A stretch of 64,000 nt of DNA from Achromobacter aegrifaciens (GTDB taxonomy: Bacteria > Pseudomonadota > Gammaproteobacteria > Burkholderiales > Burkholderiaceae_B). The DNA is taken from contig NZ_CADIJY010000022.1 of NCBI RefSeq assembly GCF_902859735.1, positions 16,457 to 80,456 on the forward strand, written 5' to 3'. Positions 61,444-64,000 of the stretch are shown here, piece after piece; position 1 is the stretch's first letter, and each line of letters starts with the position of its first letter. Below the pieces are notes generated by a model that worked only from the letters and a program-made list of their open reading frames with translations, had not been told where the DNA came from and did no database searches. Position numbers and translations under genes: made by a program.

Positions 61444-64000
61444 ATGAGCACCCCCCAGCAATCCTCCGCCACCCCGGGCGGCAAACCGGGCCTCCCCTGG
61501 AAACGCATTCTCGTCAAGGCGGGCGTAGCCGCCGGCGGCGCCGCCGTGTGCGGCGGCGTCGCGCTCGGCCTGGCGCTGGCCCTGGCCTGGCCCAGCCTGC
61601 CCGACCTGCACGCCATGACGGACTACCGTCCGCGGGTGCCGCTGCGCATCTATACGGCGGACAAGGTCCTGATCGGCGAGTACGGCGAAGAGCACCGCAA
61701 CGTGCTGCGCTTTGACGAGATCCCGCCCGTGATGCGCCAGGCGGTGCTGGCAGCCGAGGACGACCGCTTCTACAGCCACGGCGGCGTCGACTGGATGGGG
61801 GTGGCGCGCGCGGTCGTGACCAACCTCGTCAAGGGCTCCAAGAGCCAGGGCGGCAGCACCATCACGATGCAGGTGGCGCGCAATTTCTACCTGTCGTCGG
61901 AAAAGACTTATTCGCGCAAGTTCTATGAATTGCTGCTGACGTTCAAGATCGAATCCGAGCTCTCCAAGGACCAGATCCTTGAGCTCTACATGAACCAGAT
62001 CTACCTGGGCCACCGCGCCTACGGTTTCGCGGCCGCCTCGCGCACCTATCTGGGCAAGCCCCTGTCGGAAGTCACGCCGGCCGAGGCCGCCATGCTCGCC
62101 GGCATCCCCAAGGCCCCATCGCGCTTCAACCCCATCACCAATTTCCCGCGCGCCGAGATCCGTCAGCACTACGTGCTGGGCCGCATGAAGACGCTGGGCT
62201 ATCTCACGCCCGAACAGGCCGACGAGGCGCTCAAGCAGCGCCTGACGATTCGCGGCGCGGACGGCGCCAGCGCGCGCGGCTTCGCGATCCACGGCGACTA
62301 CCCGGCCGAACTGGCGCGCCAGCTCATGTACGGCGTGTTCCAGGAACAGACCTACACCAAGGGCATCGACGTCTACACCACCATCGATTCCAAGGACCAG
62401 GAAGCCGCCTACCGCGCCGTGCGCGACGGCGTGCTGGACTACACGCGCCGCGCCGTGTATCCGGGCCCCGAGGACCAGATCGACCTGCCCGAGGGCGTCG
62501 AAAAGGACCCGGCCGCGCTGGATGAAATCCTCGACGGCGTGCAGGAAAAGACGCCTGACAGCGAAGACCTGCTGACCGCCGTGGTGCTGGCCGCCAGCCC
62601 CGCCGAAGTGACGCTGGCGCGCAGCGCGCGCGACATCATCACCATCAGCGACAAGAAGGCGCTGGCAGTGGTGGCGCGCGCGCTCAACCCCAAGGCCAGC
62701 GACAGCCAGCGGCTGCGCCGCGGCTCGGTCGTCTACATCCACAAGAACGGCGACAGCTGGGAAATCATCAACATGCCGACGCTGCAGGCGGCGCTGGTCT
62801 CGATGGTGCCCCAGGACGGCGCCGTGCGCGCCATGATCGGCGGCTTCGACTACAACCGCGGCGGCTTCAACCGCGTGACGCAGGCCTGGCGCCAGCCCGG
62901 CTCCAACATCAAGCCCTTCGTCTACGCGGCGGCGCTGGAACGCGGCCTGACCCCGGCCACGCAGATCTCCGACCAGCCCTTCATGCTGACCGCGGAGCAG
63001 ACCGGCTCCAAGGCCTGGCAGCCCAAGAACGACGGCAACAAGTACGAGCCCATGCTGACGCTGCGCCAGGGCCTCATGCGGTCCAAGAACATGGTGTCGA
63101 TCCGCATCCTGCAGGCCATCTCGCCGCAATATGCGCAGGACTACCTGACCCGCTTCGGCTTCGACAAGTCGCGTTGGCCGGCCGTGCTGCCGCTGGCGCT
63201 GGGCGCAGGCGGCGCCACGCCGCTGCAAGTGGTCAACGGCTACAGCGTGTTCGCCAACGGCGGCTACCGCGTCACCCCGTATCTGGTGGACCGCGTCACC
63301 GACCGCTCGGGCAACGTGCTGATGCAGGCCCAGCCTGTCGTCGCCGGCGACGCCCTGGCGCGCGCCATCGATCCCCGCACCGCCTGGGTCATGGACGACA
63401 TCCTGCGCGGCGTCACGGTCAGCGGCACCGCCGCCCGCGCGCACCAGGTGCTCAAGCGCAACGACATCGGCGGCAAGACCGGCACCACCAACGAGGCCGT
63501 GGACGTGTGGTTCTCGGGCTTCACGCCCAGCCTGGCCACCACCGTCTGGATGGGCTTTGACCAGCCCAAGTCGCTGGGCACCAACGAATTCGGCAGCGGC
63601 CTGGCCCTGAGCACCTGGCTGGACTACATGCAGCCGGCCTTGAAAGGCGTGCCCGAAGCCAAGCCCGCGCCGCGGCCGGACGGCCTGATCGTGGACAACG
63701 GCGAATACTATTTCTCGGAATTCCCGCCGGGCCAGGCCGTGGCCTCGCTGGACCTGTCCTCGGGCGACGCGTTGACCGATTTCCTGAACAACAACCGTTC
63801 GACGGACGGCGTGGACACCTCGGTCAAACCCCTGCCGCCCGGCGGCGGCGCAATGCCGCAAAGCAGTCCGGCCCAACCGCCGGTGGCCCTGCCCGTTCCC
63901 GTGGCCCCAGCGGGCGGCGCGCCGGCAGGCAACGCGCCGCCTGCCATCCCGCCCATCCCCGTGCCGCGCGTGGACGCCGACACGCCCGCCCGCGCCAGCG
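61444..64000 (+). CDS. mrcA: Penicillin-binding protein 1A, bifunctional transglycosylase/transpeptidase, cut by window edge
   Basis: At least 852 residues of a class A PBP. After a short cytoplasmic tail and a membrane anchor (VAAGGAAVCGGVALGLALALAW) comes the GT51 transglycosylase domain (AVLAAEDDRFYSHGGVDWMGVARA, GGSTITMQVARNFYL, YMNQIYLGHRAYGFAAAS). A PBP1A-type inserted domain follows, then the transpeptidase with QPGSNIKPF (SxxK), SKN and GGKTGTTNEAVD (KTG). The C-terminal tail is Pro/Ala-rich and runs off the end without a stop. No strong ribosome site precedes the ATG. Confidence 0.93.
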   Translation, partial: MSTPQQSSATPGGKPGLPWKRILVKAGVAAGGAAVCGGVALGLALALAWPSLPDLHAMTDYRPRVPLRIYTADKVLIGEYGEEHRNVLRFDEIPPVMRQAVLAAEDDRFYSHGGVDWMGVARAVVTNLVKGSKSQGGSTITMQVARNFYLSSEKTYSRKFYELLLTFKIESELSKDQILELYMNQIYLGHRAYGFAAASRTYLGKPLSEVTPAEAAMLAGIPKAPSRFNPITNFPRAEIRQHYVLGRMKTLGYLTPEQADEALKQRLTIRGADGASARGFAIHGDYPAELARQLMYGVFQEQTYTKGIDVYTTIDSKDQEAAYRAVRDGVLDYTRRAVYPGPEDQIDLPEGVEKDPAALDEILDGVQEKTPDSEDLLTAVVLAASPAEVTLARSARDIITISDKKALAVVARALNPKASDSQRLRRGSVVYIHKNGDSWEIINMPTLQAALVSMVPQDGAVRAMIGGFDYNRGGFNRVTQAWRQPGSNIKPFVYAAALERGLTPATQISDQPFMLTAEQTGSKAWQPKNDGNKYEPMLTLRQGLMRSKNMVSIRILQAISPQYAQDYLTRFGFDKSRWPAVLPLALGAGGATPLQVVNGYSVFANGGYRVTPYLVDRVTDRSGNVLMQAQPVVAGDALARAIDPRTAWVMDDILRGVTVSGTAARAHQVLKRNDIGGKTGTTNEAVDVWFSGFTPSLATTVWMGFDQPKSLGTNEFGSGLALSTWLDYMQPALKGVPEAKPAPRPDGLIVDNGEYYFSEFPPGQAVASLDLSSGDALTDFLNNNRSTDGVDTSVKPLPPGGGAMPQSSPAQPPVALPVPVAPAGGAPAGNAPPAIPPIPVPRVDADTPARAS

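Noticed and set aside
1-64000. tRNA, rRNA or known riboswitch
   Set aside because: I looked for cloverleaf ends, GGTTCGAATC-type arms and common riboswitch cores in the gaps and saw none; a covariance-model search would be needed to exclude small RNAs.

Overview
The window is high-GC betaproteobacterial DNA, most likely from Achromobacter or a close Bordetella-like Alcaligenaceae. The evidence is a nitrite reductase that, from memory, is almost residue-for-residue the blue copper NirK of Achromobacter xylosoxidans, a Bug-type periplasmic binding protein, a Bordetella-like bps/pga operon, and dense GC-rich genes that overlap by ATGA. No rRNA, tRNA, CRISPR array, insertion sequence or prophage was seen. 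Both ends are cut inside genes: aceE at the left and a PBP1A gene at the right.

Region by region. 1-1098 is the start of aceE (pyruvate dehydrogenase E1), preceded by an unusual TTGCAA-rich palindromic control region. 1257-6986 is a compact denitrification locus: a cytochrome c, nirK, a Crp/Fnr regulator, nirV and a quinol-type norB. 7226-12731 holds a MarR-racemase pair, then a Crp/Fnr regulator divergent from an acyl-CoA synthetase and an acyl-CoA dehydrogenase. 12732-13694 is a gene-free stretch packed with long perfect or near-perfect inverted repeats, two of which share a 93-bp core. 13695-24131 is a run of small regulator-plus-enzyme units: MFS/HxlR, GST/flavin protein, two LysR, a quinone or FMN reductase, AraC, proline dehydrogenase, an EamA exporter and D-amino-acid dehydrogenase. 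24240-25956 is hmp followed by nsrR, with a strong NsrR-type operator in front.

26045-42130 is the showpiece: an apparently complete aryl-polyene (APE) pigment cluster. It has a divergent phosphopantetheinyl transferase, a chain-length-factor-like ketosynthase, two acyl carrier proteins, an acyl-ACP ligase fused to a dehydratase-like domain, a glycosyltransferase, two acyltransferases, a thioesterase, LolA-like and RND-like export proteins, two ketosynthases, a second hotdog protein, a ketoreductase and two small exported proteins. It also contains a flavoprotein with halogenase-type motifs. The two hotdog subunits carry complementary halves of a dehydratase active site.

42264-52184 is mixed: YqeY, DinB, a PaaI-type thioesterase, a lipoprotein, IclR divergent from a large metallophosphoesterase fusion, a Bug protein, a secreted S9 peptidase and a membrane diguanylate cyclase. 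52740-59045 is the pgaABCD (bpsABCD) exopolysaccharide operon with a roughly 250-nt leader. The nearby cyclase could supply the c-di-GMP that activates PgaCD-type synthases. The window ends with an Fsr-like MFS exporter, an AraC regulator and PBP1A.

Two themes tie the window together. One is nitric oxide: NirK makes it, NorB reduces it, and Hmp detoxifies it under NsrR. The other is cell-surface chemistry: an outer-membrane pigment, PNAG-type polysaccharide and peptidoglycan synthesis.
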